From positions 62,001 to 126,000 of the forward strand of contig VTPC01004094.1 in the NCBI GenBank assembly GCA_011009095.1: a stretch of 64,000 bases of DNA, read 5' to 3'. Below, one piece after another: positions 22,184-33,135 of the stretch. The position numbers and the translations under genes were made by a program. Position 1 is the stretch's first letter. Every line of letters begins with the position of its first letter. Source of the stretch: Ignelater luminosus (taxonomy: Eukaryota > Arthropoda > Insecta > Coleoptera > Elateridae). Under the pieces are notes generated by a model that was not told where the DNA came from, did not search any database, and worked only from the letters and a program-made list of their open reading frames with translations.

Positions 22184-23474
22184 CGAGGGCGGTTCAATAA
22201 GTACCCGTGTAAGAAATGAAGACACAATTTTTTTCAAAAATTTTTTTTTATTTTTTACCATAGTCTCCTTTTAGAAATATACACTTCTCCCAACGTTCCT
22301 GCCATTTTTTTAACCCCTCCAAAAAATAGGATTTGTCGAACTCTCCAAAATACGCCTCTATCTCGGCGATGACTTCCTCGTTTGAGCTGATTTTTTTTCC
22401 CGCGAGCCATTTCTTTATGTTAGGAAACAAGAAAAAGTCGCAGGGAGCCAGATCGGGTGAATACGGGGGGTGCGGCAGCAATTCATAACGCAATTCATGC
22501 AGTTTGGCGGCGACAACTCCGGATGAATGTGCTGGTACGTTATCGTGGTGAAACAGCACCTTCTTTTTCGCCAAATGCGGCTGTCTCCTTCAATTTTTTG
22601 TCGAAGCTGTCTAATAACTCACTGTAGTATTGTCCAGTGATCGTTCTTCCTTTTTCTAAAAAATCCATGAGGATGACGCCGTTCGCATCCCAAAAAATCG
22701 TCGCCATGACCTTTCCGGCCGATGGAACCATCTTCGCCTTCTTTGGAGCAGATTCACCGGGAGAAATCCATTGTTTTGATTGTTGCTTAGTTTCTGGTGT
22801 GTAATGATGAATCCAGGTTTCATCAACGGTGACAACTCGACGCAAAAACTCCTTCGGATTTCGCTTAAATTGCTCCAAACACTGCTTCGAAGTTAACAGC
22901 TGCATCCGCTTGTTGTCCACCGTTAGCAATCGCGGCACCCATCGCGCCGACAATTTTTTCATCGCCAACTTATCATGTAAAATATTAATTGCCGTTCCGG
23001 TCGACACACCTACGGCCTCTGCTACTTCACGCACTTTCGTTCGTCGATCAGCGAGAATCATGTCGTGGACTTTTTGAATGATTTCCTCGGTAACCACGTC
23101 TGCCGGGCGTCCTGGTCGCTCCTCATCAAAAACGGATGTTCGCCCACGTTTAAATTCGTTGAACCAATATCTAACTGTGGTCATAGATGGCGAAGTGTCC
23201 CCATAAACAGCATCCAACTTTGCTTTTATCTCCTCGCATTTTTTCCCATCCAAAAACAGAAAGCGAATTACCGAACGATACTGCTCTTTTTCCATCTTAG
23301 CTAAAATCACGAAACACGTCTTACTCAAATGGCTGTCAAATCCAAACTAACCTATCAATCAGTCTGCAATTTGTTATACCGTCGTTTGATAGATGGCAGC
23401 ACACGATGATAACACCAACTTCCCTCAGGAACGCCTTCTGTCGTCAAACACGGGTACTTACTGAACCGCCCTCG
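22184..23474 (-). mobile_element. mariner element, 1291 bp, inserted in the RTE-like LINE
   Basis: Inverted repeats beginning 'cgagggcggttcaataagta' on the left and its one-mismatch inverse on the right are flanked by TA (22182-22183 and 23475-23476). Removing the element leaves the LINE frame continuous through SFIYLGLV, so the insertion and TA duplication are precise. It encodes a DD34D transposase with one frameshift. Confidence 0.95.
22248..23295 (-). pseudogene. mariner (DD34D) transposase with one frameshift
   Basis: A cut-and-paste transposase for the surrounding TIRs. The likely start is the methionine of MEKEQYRSVIRFLFLDGKK at 23295, since mariner proteins begin near this block; an upstream ATG at 23328 is less likely. 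An N-terminal helix-turn-helix region is followed by WVPRLLT, the first catalytic aspartate in TVDETW, the second in FHHDNVPAHS and the third in YSPDLAPCDFFLF. There are 34 residues between the second and third, diagnostic of mariner. The frame shifts at about 22575-22590, between KKLKET and AKKKVLF, consistent with a single-base indel. Otherwise nearly all of the protein is preserved, so the copy is young. Confidence 0.93.
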
Positions 23475-24610
23475 TATATGAAACTTTCTACTTGTTCAAT
23501 TTGTCTCCTCCCTCTTATCTGTATTCTGTGTTTCTTGTTTTCTGCCGATATTATCATGCTTTTTGTTTTTTCGATGTTTATTTTCATATGTACTTATCCT
23601 TTCAGGTTCACTGTTTAATATTTGAAGGCTTTCCTCTGAGTTGGCTACTATTGCCATATTATCAGCAAACATTAGTTCCGTTACATATATTGGTTTCATC
23701 TGCCAATGTCCTATTTTTAGTTTTTTTTATCTTTGTCTTTGCTTTTTTTGTCGCTTCGTCAATTACTGCTGTGAACAGTATTGGACTTAGTATACATCCT
23801 TGCTCCACACCTATTTTCGTTTTGAATTCTCCCGATTATTCCTTATTTGTTTTAACAGTATTTCTATTATCCTTGTACATCTCTTGTATTATTCTTATTA
23901 ATTTTGTTTTTATCCCTCTGCTTTTCAGTGTGTTCCATATATCCCTTCTTTGTATCTTATCGAATGCCTTTTCTATATCAACGAAACATATATGTACATC
24001 TTTGTTTTTATTTATTGATTTTTCACTCATTTGTCTTATGGTGAATATTAAGTCTTGCGTACTTCTTCTTCGCCTGAAACCGCATTGTGAATCCTCTCAA
24101 GTGCTTTCGATTTTCTCTCTTATTCTGCCTTCAACTATTCTTGTAAGTACTTTTTCTGAGATACTCGATAGCGTTATTCCCTTATAATTGCTACAATTTC
24201 TCTTATCTCCTTTTTTGTATATGGGTAATATTATACTCTTATTCCATTCTTCCGGTATTTTCATGTCTATGATTATTTCGTTCATTAGTTTTGTTAACTG
24301 TTTAAATTCTTATTCACCCATGAATTTTAACATTTCGGCTGTTATGTTGTCGCTTCTTGCTGCTTTACCTAGTTTTAGTTTTTGTATTGCTTATATTACC
24401 TTTTCCTGTGTTATAGTTTCAATCTCTTCTTCGTCCTCGGCTTCAGTGTGTTCTTCTGTCATAGACATTTTTTCTTCTGTTAAGTTCTTTAAAGTACTCC
24501 TTCCATCTTTCCATTACTTTATATTTGTCGGTAATTATCTGCTTTCTTTATCCTTGATATTTACCGGGTTGTGTTCTTTCTTCTTTCTCAGTTGTTTTAG
24601 TACTCCATAA

Positions 24611-26104
24611 AGACATTAAATAAATTAAAATGCAAAATTCAAAAGACTCCGCTACCTGTTTTTTTCTGGTTTTTTTACTCCAATCTTGATTCATCTACTT
24701 TGTCTTAGTATTTACCTCGGTTGTGGAAAAGCCTAAGGATATCCACCACAGCGATCTGTCTTGGAGAGTGATGTCTTCTACAACCGTCGAGTTCAGCTAT
24801 CGCTTTCTCCAGTAGGTCTAAGATGAAAATGCCTATAATGTGAAATCAATATTGTTGCGGCTGCCCATGCCACTGCCACACCGATCAATGCTTCGTCTAG
24901 CTTTCTGACACTGCACTGTCCAAGACTTTAACTCGATTAGTGTCTACCAGTATCTCGAGGGCAGGTCATCACGACCAGACAAACAACAAAGGTTTCGTAC
25001 TTTGTGTGAACGTGTCATCAGCATTATCATCATCTCACTATCAAGCATCAGGTGATTACTGCGCGTTCTTGTGCTTAGTATTTCACATCATTATACCACC
25101 TAAAAATATATCAAGAGGATAGCCTATGCATACTTTACATCTCCGTAAAATAAAAAAATACAAGTATTAAGAGTAATTCCATTTTAGGCTTAAAAGTGCT
25201 TTCATCTTTCTGTGATATGACTGTTGCGTTGCACTGTATTATCATGGTATGAACATTTGATTACTTTGCTAAAAAAGTTTGACAAACGAAAAAGTGACAG
25301 AAACACATTTTCTGAAAAACTGGACTATCTGTCTTCTTTTTAACAATTGTTAATTTTTTTGTCCCAGAAAACACAAACCAGTTTGAAAGACAAATAGAAA
25401 GTCCCATCCAATGTTTTGCGTGTCACCATTCAAAGTAAGACTGCAAATTCTCTTTGTTTAGAGCAGTAATTCCTGAATGTTTTGCGGTCCGAAGCTTTCT
25501 TCTTCACTATATGAGGAACGTTGTGTAGAACCTAAATTCATATGAATCAAGATGATTTGCTTCCGCCTCCGCTTGAATGAAATTCACATTATTTACTTAA
25601 CTAAACTACTCCACATTTGAACTAGCTCATCAAAAACCAGTAAAAATGCAAGCATAATCATGACGAAATTTAAAAAAAATCGAATATCTCGAGAACTACT
25701 CTATTACTACTTTAAATTTTATAGTCTTATTCAGCGTTAAAAACCAAGTCGATATCATATATAATATCACCATGTCGAAAAATTGCCATTTTCGAAAAGT
25801 ATTCGAGACATCGAGATACCGATTATGTATCTGTAATCAGGAGAAAATTCTAAGTTGATTTCATATATAACATGTCCTGTAAAGATACGGGAACATGGCA
25901 CCAGACAGACAGACGGACGGACAGACAGAATGTACGAATTCAGATACAAATTTTTTTAAATCAAGTTAATTTGAAAAATAAACAAATTTATAGAATTTCT
26001 AAAAATCTGCTTGATTTTTGCAATATCTTTTATAAAATATAACATTTTCTTGATTACTGAATACTGCTAGTATACCGTTTAATCGGTTAAGCGATGGCAC
26101 TTTA
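24611..26104. other. Intergenic stretch with a (GACA)-type microsatellite
   Basis: No gene was supported. A short 'gacagacagacggacggaca' microsatellite lies at about 25903-25929, at the end of an anonymous AT-rich repeat (about 25640-25990) containing 'atatctcgagaac'. Confidence 0.5.
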
Positions 26105-26540
26105 AGCTCGCCTGCCATTTAGTGCAGAAACGTAGTTCTCAAAGAGAAATTGGTCGATTACTTAACATATCGCACAGGGTAGGGTCTTGGAACGACTCTG
26201 CAAAAATGAAAATGTAACATCTCGACATGGTGGAGGCCTTCAGCACAAGTTAAATGAATGAGCGAGATAATGAAAATCTGATGGCACGACCACATCGTGT
26301 TCAGTTGATTAACAACTTTCCACGACAATATCAAATTACAAGAATAGCGTGGCCTCTTTGTTTGTCTGATTGTAATAACTATAGAACCTGTTTGGAATCA
26401 TCTTCAGCGACAGTTAAGTTGCCGCTCCACAAACCATTCAGGAAATAACAAATGCGGTACCTGAGGAATTGGAAGCCCTGCTGCAAGAGTTTATTAATAA
26501 TTTAGTAAGAAGTATGCTAAGACGATATCAGAAAGTACAT
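26105..26540 (+). pseudogene. Tc1-like transposase relic, internally deleted
   Basis: Plus-strand pieces correspond to the N- and C-terminal parts of a Tc1-like transposase. SQREIGRLLNISHRVV comes from the helix-turn-helix, followed by a SRHGGG-like block and ERDNENLM. Then comes RIAWP with a degraded third-catalytic block, and finally PEELEALLQEFINNL followed by VRSMLRRYQ from the C-terminus. The middle of the catalytic domain is missing and frames shift repeatedly. No terminal repeats were found. Confidence 0.7.
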
Positions 26541-26824
26541 CATAAAATAAAGTTGTTGTTTTTCGTTCAGTATGATTGGAATGTTTTGAAATCTCTTCTT
26601 TTTGTTGTGTATTATTACTGTTTTCATTTGTTTTTTTACACAAATAAAAACCTAATCTAATTTAAATAATGTAGAATCCTATTGAAAAACAAACTCGAAA
26701 GTTATTTAAGGTCATTTTTCATATCTATCTTTCGTTTTTATCGTTTTTTTGGTGGGCCACTTCAATTGTTGAGCAATTTAATTTAGTTGGGATATCAGTG
26801 TTCGTTTTCAATGCAGTACTTATA

Positions 26825-28657
26825 CAGGGTGAGTTTTTTTCGATGTTTAGTATGGGGATCTCGAAAACTAGCGGAGATAGAGAGACGATTAAATGGAGAA
26901 AGAATTGCAGTTTTACGGGCTCAATTTAATGAGCTTTTGTTTTTTGGAATAAATGCATGGTTAACTATATATCTCGCAAAAATAATTTTTTTGTTATTTT
27001 GTTCAGTGCCTGTAGCTCTGGTATTATTGACTTTAGAAAAAATGTGTAAAGGAAAAAGTTGTAGGTAATTATGTGCTTAAGAATACAGTCTAACCGAATT
27101 TTTTATTTAAGCTATAATTCTTGAGTTATGACACAGGCTTGTATTTTTTCTAATGGAAACCATAGTCGGCCATGACTTTATAAAAAAGGCCTCTTTTCAA
27201 CGATTCTAACGATATAACACTTGACATAGTTCTTTTCATTTTCGAACTGTTCAAGTAGTAGGCTATGGAAACAATTGATAAATGTGCATCGCATTTAATA
27301 ATAAAATTGAAGTTAGTTATTAAAACTTTTTTTTTAATTTCGAAATTATAAACATAATTATTTTGGTGTGAAATGTTTATTCCACTAGAGTTACAATTTT
27401 AAATAAAAATATTTCTGAGAAACTAATAAACAGGGAATGACAAACGATAAATTAAGAAACAATAAAAGAAATTAGAATATAAATAAAGTAGTACCAAAAC
27501 AACGTAATTGAAGTAAGTAAAGTATTTAAGATCAGTGAACAAAGCAGATTTAGATAAAAATAGGTACTTCACTCATAGGTGTAACTAAAAACTAAAAATG
27601 CTGTTAACATAGTATGCTATGGAAACAATTAACAGATGCAAACGACAATTACCTATTGACAGGTGCAAATCATTTAGTTTCTAATTAATGTTGATTTTGG
27701 TTTCGTAAATCATCAATATAAATTTTTCTAATCAAGAAAAGCGTGATGTAATTGAGTGTTACATTTTATGTCATAAAAATGAAAAGATAGGATATATCAA
27801 AAGTCGTACGATACAGTAGATGACCTTAGAGAAGCTGTACTAGAAGTTTTTGCTAATCTTGATATACGTTCCGTTAGAAAAGCAACAAGTTCGGTTTTAA
27901 AAAGGTGTAACTTGTATATTAATCATAATGTTGGACCTTTTGAACATGTTTAGTCTTAAATACTTTACTTACTTTAATTACGTTGTTTTGGTACTGCTTT
28001 ATATTCTAATTTCCTTTATTGTTTCTTAATTTATCGTTTGTCATTCTCTGTTTATTAGTTTCTCAGAAATTATTTTTATTTAAAATAATTATGTTTATAA
28101 TTTCGAAATTAAAATAAAAATTTTAATAACTAACTTGAATTCTATTATTAGACGCGATGCGCGCATCTATCAATTGTTTCCATAGCCTACTACTTGAACA
28201 GTTTGAAAATGAAAAAAAACAAGGCCATAATTTATTTATTTATAAAAATAACTATGTTAAGTGGTATATCGTTAAAATCGTTAAAAAGGAGCCTTTTTTA
28301 TAAAGTCATGGCCGACTATGGTTTCCATTAGAAAAAATACAAACTTGTGTCATAACTCAAAAATTATAGCTTAAATAAAAACTTCGGTTAGACTGTATTA
28401 TTAAGCACATAATTACCTACAACTTTTTCCTTTGCACATTTTTTCTAAAGTCAGTAATAACAGAGCTATAAGCACCAAACAAAATAACAAAAAAATTATT
28501 TTTGCAAGATATCTAGTTAACCATGCATTTTTGCCAAAAAACAAAAAGGCCAATAAATTGAGCTTGTAAAACTGCAATTCTTTCCCCATTTAATCGTCTC
28601 TCTACCTCCGCTAGTTTCCGAGATCCCCATGCTAAACGTCGGAAAAAACTCACCCTG
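26825..28657. mobile_element. Fold-back element, 1.83 kb, about 700 bp arms, transposase tail in loop
   Basis: The ends 'cagggtgagtttttttcg' and its inverse 'cggaaaaaactcaccctg' are flanked by TA. Inverted pairing extends from 26825 to about 27535 against about 27955 to 28657, for example 'ggccatgactttataaaaaa' and 'ggctatggaaacaattgat' with their inverses. The loop (27536-27954) holds the C-terminal fragment of a Tc1/mariner-like transposase. The motif 'atggggatctcgaaaac' starts 27 bases from the left terminus. A fold-back form probably arose by inverted duplication of a TIR around a remnant of the parental gene. Confidence 0.92.
27807..27953 (+). pseudogene. C-terminal fragment of a Tc1/mariner-like transposase
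   Basis: An open stretch beginning YDTVDDLREAVLEVFAN and ending GPFEHV before a stop at 27951-27953. This resembles the C-terminal tail of insect Tc1/mariner-type transposases, which usually reads like DLR.RI... and ends HFEHL. No catalytic residues are included. It lies in the loop of the fold-back element and probably records its autonomous parent. Confidence 0.65.
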
Positions 28658-30610
28658 TATATAAAGTAAACACATGTGAATAAAGGTTTTTCGTAAAATC
28701 TTGATTAAGACTACGAAGACTATTTCTTCCTCTTGGACCAATTTTATACCAGTTTGAAACTGTTGAGAGTGTTGGTTATCGAAGAAATGTATGAACGACT
28801 TCTCTCTGCTTTTGAAAATTATTGTTAAGCATAAGGACTTTTTCAACAATCTTTTCAACTGATTGATTCTTAAAGAAAAGTCATCTTCAACTTTGGTAAC
28901 TTTTAGCCTATTGAGTTATGGTCCCGGGCAGAATGGTTTGGACTGGCAAAACCATATCTTCAAATGTCTGAATTTATGAACCTGTATAGGCTGATCGAGC
29001 AGTTCAAACTGATCATAGTTTTTAAATTAGGTTTGATTTTACTTTTTTGAATCGGTTGGACTTGTGAAGTAGGTTAAGTTATTAGAACCAATAAAATTTC
29101 TTTTCTTAACAGTTAGTAACTTTTACATTGAATCTTCTAGATTAGAGGATTTTTAAATATTGCTTGGTATAAGGTGCAGAGGCTCAAAAATCTGAAGTTG
29201 CTTCAGGGCACCTTAAATTCTGATACTGCTCCGTCTGTAAAGTTTGAGATATTCAACAACAGCAAATTTTTCTAATTTTTAAATGTCTATAAAAGATTGT
29301 TAACGGTTGTTGCTTCAATATTCAATTAACTTCACGGTCTCTATGAGTTCTGATAGCATAATAATTATATTTATTTAGTATTATCACATTGTAGTAATTC
29401 ATCTCTAATATTAAATTGAATCTCAACGTATCAACTGTAAATAATAAACCAAACGTTATTCATTCTCAAATGGGAAATCTTTCATAACTACTCTTGACGT
29501 AAAACATGGCAATAATAGTAAGCATTGATATAGGAAACACTCGAATAACTCTAATGATTAATAAGTAACCACTTAATGAGTAATGATGTAAAAATCAATT
29601 GCGAAAATAATTAATACTCCCTGGTATTGTTAATTAAATTGATTACAAAATTTATTTCTTTTTATAATCTTACAGCAATCTTATTTAAATTCCACTCTAT
29701 TATTAAAACTCCTTCCATTTTAAAATAATTTAGTAAATTTCTAACTTCTTCCTCTTAAGATAAATAACGTTACCAATTTAAAAAATGCGCAAATAGAAGT
29801 TGTAAAATTTCTTTCCGTTGGTAACTTGAAGTTTTAATTGATAAATTTTTCCATACATTTTATTTGCTAATGTTAAGTCACGTGGTGATTAAGTATTACC
29901 TTTAAAATCTGTTTACGCAAGCGTATTAATATTAAACACAATTTAAATAGAGCCACATTTTCTGGAGAAAAACCTTTTAAAATATCTTATCTAATTAAAA
30001 CGTAAAATTTGCCGCAGCATTATTTTAAGCAAGTAAGATAATAATCATAAGTGCAATCTATTTACAAAATCTTATTTTGTATATGGTTTATTCATTGATA
30101 ATTGTTTTTAAAATGAAATTTTAAAATTCCCTCACTTTTGTTGAGGTCATTCGTGAATGAAGAGTAGGACAACCAACAATCTACATTCTTTCGAAAGTGG
30201 TAACAACTATAAATAAATATGAACAACCTCGAGGTCGTGCAATTTGTTATACAGAAGTTTCAAAACTGTTGTTAGGTAATTATTTATAATTTGCAGTTAA
30301 GTAGATTATTAATCATCCTAATAGAATTCTCGACATTGTAATTTACGAAATTAAAGAAATATTTAAAAATCAATAACCAATTAATTGCATTTATACTTTA
30401 TCTAAATAACTATAAACGTTTTTATTGTGATACAACCAATACTAGTTTTACAATTTCTGGTTTAAATTTACATAATTTAATTTAACAACAAACTATAGCT
30501 GCGCTATGATGTCAGGCATAACAGTGCAAGGTGTCGTTTAGAAATGGTGTTTTTATAGATTTCTTTTTGTCTACTTTGTCTGTCTAATAGAAAAAAGTAC
30601 TTTCTTGCAA
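28658..30610. other. Intergenic region upstream of the scramblase gene, including its likely 5' exon
   Basis: No other gene or terminal repeat was recognised. The scramblase promoter and noncoding first exon should lie at the right end, because a donor 'gtaagt' occurs at 30611. No clear TATA box was found. Confidence 0.5.
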
Positions 30611-30749
30611 GTAAGTATTTGTATTTTATATAAAGAAATAATAAATAAAAAAATTATGTCATTCTTAAGTGTAAACGTATGTAGGTCAACTTGACCCACC
30701 TAAACATAAAACAATAATTTTATTTAGACTTAAATTTCGTTTATTTTAG
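30611..30749 (+). other. Probable 5' UTR intron of the scramblase gene
   Basis: The donor 'caagtaagta' at 30611 and the acceptor 'tttattttag' ending at 30749 lie just upstream of the start codon at 30770. This would place a noncoding first exon before 30611. Confidence 0.55.
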
Positions 30750-30769
30750 GAATAACAAAATTTTGCTAA

Positions 30770-31981
30770 ATGGAAACTAATCATAATATAAACCCTTCCA
30801 CTCACAATGGAAGTGGTGCTGGTCAACATTCCTCTGCAACACAAGAAAATAAATCACTACAAGAAGGGTACGGATCACATACCCAAGGCTTCCATCCTGC
30901 AGCCCCTGGAAACTATTCTCCACCTCAAGGAAATTATCCTCCGTCTCAGGGAAATTATCCTCCCCCTCAGGGAAACTATCCGCCCCCTCAGGGAAATTAT
31001 CCTGCTCCTCCTCAAGGACCTTATCCACCAACACAAGGGGGTTATGGTCCACCACAACCCGGATATGGTCAACCACCCCAAGGCGGTTATCAACCACAAC
31101 CAGGTATGCAGGGTGGATACGGTCCACCACAAGGTGGTTACCAACCCCCACATGGTGGTCAAGGGCCTCCAATTACAAATCAACCAATGGGTCCTGGTGG
31201 TATGATGCCTACTAACGAATGGATGCGTATGCCTCAGGGTGTACCAAATTGCCCTCCTGGTTTAGAATATCTCACCATGATAGATCATCTACTTGTGCAA
31301 CAAAGAGTTGAATTACTACAAGCAATTTCCGGTTTCGAAACTGAAAATAAATATACGGTTCATAACAGCCTTGGGCAGAAAGTTTATTATGCTACCGAAA
31401 TGTCAGACAGTCGTTTGAGAAATTGGTGCGGGTCTTTGAGACCATTCGAAATAAAAGTATTGGATAATTTTGGCAATCAAGTTATGAATTTAAAACGTCC
31501 ATTAGCTTGTAAGTGGTGTTGCTTTCCGTGTTGTTTGCAGAGTCTTGAAGTTTCAGCCCCGCCCGGTAATGTAGTTGGAGTTATCGAACAAGAATGGGGT
31601 ATATTATATCCAAAATTCTCTATAAAAAATCCTAGTGGAGATGTTGTTTTACGCATTGAAGGGCCTATGCTTACAATGGCTTGTTGCTCTGATGTAGATT
31701 TCAAAGTCTTATCAGTAGATGGTTCTAATCAAGTCGGTAAAATTTCTAAACAATGGGCTGGTTATGTAAAAGAAGCTTATACGGTCGCGGATAATTTTGG
31801 CATATCATTCCCTATGGATCTGGATGTACGAATGAAAGCTGTTATGTTGGGAGCTTGCTTCTTAATTGATATGATGTATTATGAAGAACGACCTAGCACA
31901 AATGATAGTAACACAAACAGAACAACACAACCTCAACAACCTAATCAACCACCTAACCAACAACCGACACGTCCTGTGTAA
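30770..31981 (+). CDS. Phospholipid scramblase, 403 aa
   Basis: Calcium-responsive scramblase of the plasma membrane, PLSCR family. Residues 45-150 are Pro/Gly/Gln/Tyr-rich, starting with tandem GNYPPPQ units and continuing as GGYGPPQ-type repeats, like the proline-rich N-termini of PLSCR1-type proteins. The core starts near 163 (GLEYLTMIDHLLVQQRVELL). The cysteine cluster CKWCCFPCCLQ (247-257) matches the palmitoylated cluster of PLSCR1. The calcium-loop region is DNFGISFPMDLDV (341-353), followed by the hydrophobic segment about 356-371 (AVMLGACFLIDMMYYE). A polar Asn/Thr/Gln/Pro-rich tail (375-403) extends beyond the usual end of the family. The coding region has one exon, and the start has a good context ('ctaaatgg'). 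Confidence 0.97.
   Translation: METNHNINPSTHNGSGAGQHSSATQENKSLQEGYGSHTQGFHPAAPGNYSPPQGNYPPSQGNYPPPQGNYPPPQGNYPAPPQGPYPPTQGGYGPPQPGYGQPPQGGYQPQPGMQGGYGPPQGGYQPPHGGQGPPITNQPMGPGGMMPTNEWMRMPQGVPNCPPGLEYLTMIDHLLVQQRVELLQAISGFETENKYTVHNSLGQKVYYATEMSDSRLRNWCGSLRPFEIKVLDNFGNQVMNLKRPLACKWCCFPCCLQSLEVSAPPGNVVGVIEQEWGILYPKFSIKNPSGDVVLRIEGPMLTMACCSDVDFKVLSVDGSNQVGKISKQWAGYVKEAYTVADNFGISFPMDLDVRMKAVMLGACFLIDMMYYEERPSTNDSNTNRTTQPQQPNQPPNQQPTRPV
30911..31039 (+). repeat. Coding tandem repeat (GNYPPPQ) in the scramblase N-terminus
   Basis: Five or so 21 bp units near 'caaggaaattatcctcc' encode GNYPPPQ variants and pass into related GGYGPP units. Such arrays can vary in copy number between alleles. They also create proline-rich SH3/WW-type ligands. 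Confidence 0.85.
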
Positions 31982-32005
31982 AATGACGTTACAGCACTTT
32001 TATTA

Positions 32006-32174
32006 AATAAACGCTTTGTATAAATTGTAAATTTTTGAAATTAAGGTGTGTTGGTTTGGGAGAAATTAGCCAGAGCTTTAAAAAAACATTCCTTAAATTG
32101 CGTATTCGACTCTCTATTTGTATACATTTCGCACTTTTTATTATATTTTTGTATTTATCACTTTTAATAATAAA
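32006..32174 (+). terminator. Scramblase polyadenylation signals (AATAAA at 32006 and 32169)
   Basis: Two canonical AATAAA hexamers follow the stop codon, at 32006-32011 and 32169-32174, suggesting alternative short and longer 3' UTRs. Confidence 0.6.
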
Positions 32175-33135
32175 AGATGTATTTTTTTGAATAGTTTTAT
32201 TTTCTTACTCAAAGTCATATGATGAGTTAATGATACGTTATCAACCACAGTAAGAGTAAACTTATGACTAATTACATATTTAGAAATATGTTCTCATTAA
32301 GATTAATAATAATTGAATCATAAGAAAGTAAAAAACAGTAAGAAGATGCTAAAGTCTCGTAAATATTTTTAATTTTATGAAACTGTGTATACCACTAAAT
32401 TGTTTAAAATTAGTTTTGTAATTGCTATGGAATATTTATCTTTTGGAAAATAAAATTAATCTGCATTTTTCTAGCAGATTACTTGTTTCATTTAGGGGTT
32501 TTGAATAGGATTATTTCCTACCTGTTTTCATTTTAACTTTACAAAAGTAAGTCAGCTACAAATGTCTTTCACATAAAAGTTTTAGTAAATTATAAACACT
32601 TGTGGAAGTTATGCTGAGTTTGCAATGTACATGCCTAATCTTTGTATGTTACCAATTGCTAGCCTACTACCAGTTTACTTGCCTTTTAACTTCTTCAATC
32701 GAAATACATTTTGTTAAAAGATATACCTAATGCTTGTAATTGTTTTTATTTTAACGTTTACAGAAAAAGTCAAAACTTTCTTCAAGTAAAAATTCCATAA
32801 GAATTAAACAGGTAATATGTACATTGTGTAGGTATACATTATATATTACTTGTGTGTTTGGTTCATTTGAATATTCTGGCGACATTGTAGATTCAATTTA
32901 ATTAGATAGAACGTTTGCAGATTTGGTTTGTTGACACGTATTTGTAAAAATTTTTAATGCTTGAATATGCCAATATTTCTGATTGGAGGTTAGGCTATTT
33001 CTCAAACATTTAAGTTCTACTTTAATACTTTGGAAATCAGAAACATTGAGGTATGAAACATAATAATGTTACTTTTTCTATTTTCTAGAAGACTTATGCA
33101 TTGCAGGGCCAGACTAACATTATTCAGGTACTATA
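32175..33135. other. Intergenic stretch, no gene seen
   Basis: AT-rich sequence between the scramblase 3' UTR and the fold-back element. Nothing was recognised. Confidence 0.5.

Larger units (their letters stand above)
21567..24610 (-). mobile_element. RTE-like non-LTR retrotransposon, 5'-truncated and split by mariner
   Basis: Read on the minus strand, the fragments follow LINE order. 24285-24097 has the opening of the reverse transcriptase (ILPIYKKGDKRNCSNYKGI). 24030-23836 has FVDIEKAFDKIQRRDIW. 23699-23500 has the active-site block LMFADNMAIVANSEESL, in which the usual second D of ADD is N. 22180-21600 has YLGLVIDCKGKIDKEINDRL, ETWT and GRPRRIWND, the C-terminal tail. The 3' end lies near 21567 beside a short 'attacttacttact' repeat, as in RTE-type tails. 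Stops and frameshifts show it is dead. The mariner at 22184-23474 splits it at a TA. Confidence 0.85.

Noticed and set aside
22829..24187. Long plus-strand hydrophobic frames over the mariner and LINE
   Set aside because: They are antisense to the mariner transposase and LINE reverse transcriptase fragments.
30777..31205. Several overlapping frames on both strands over the scramblase N-terminus
   Set aside because: They come from the Pro/Gly/Gln tandem repeat. The scramblase frame is the only one with family motifs.
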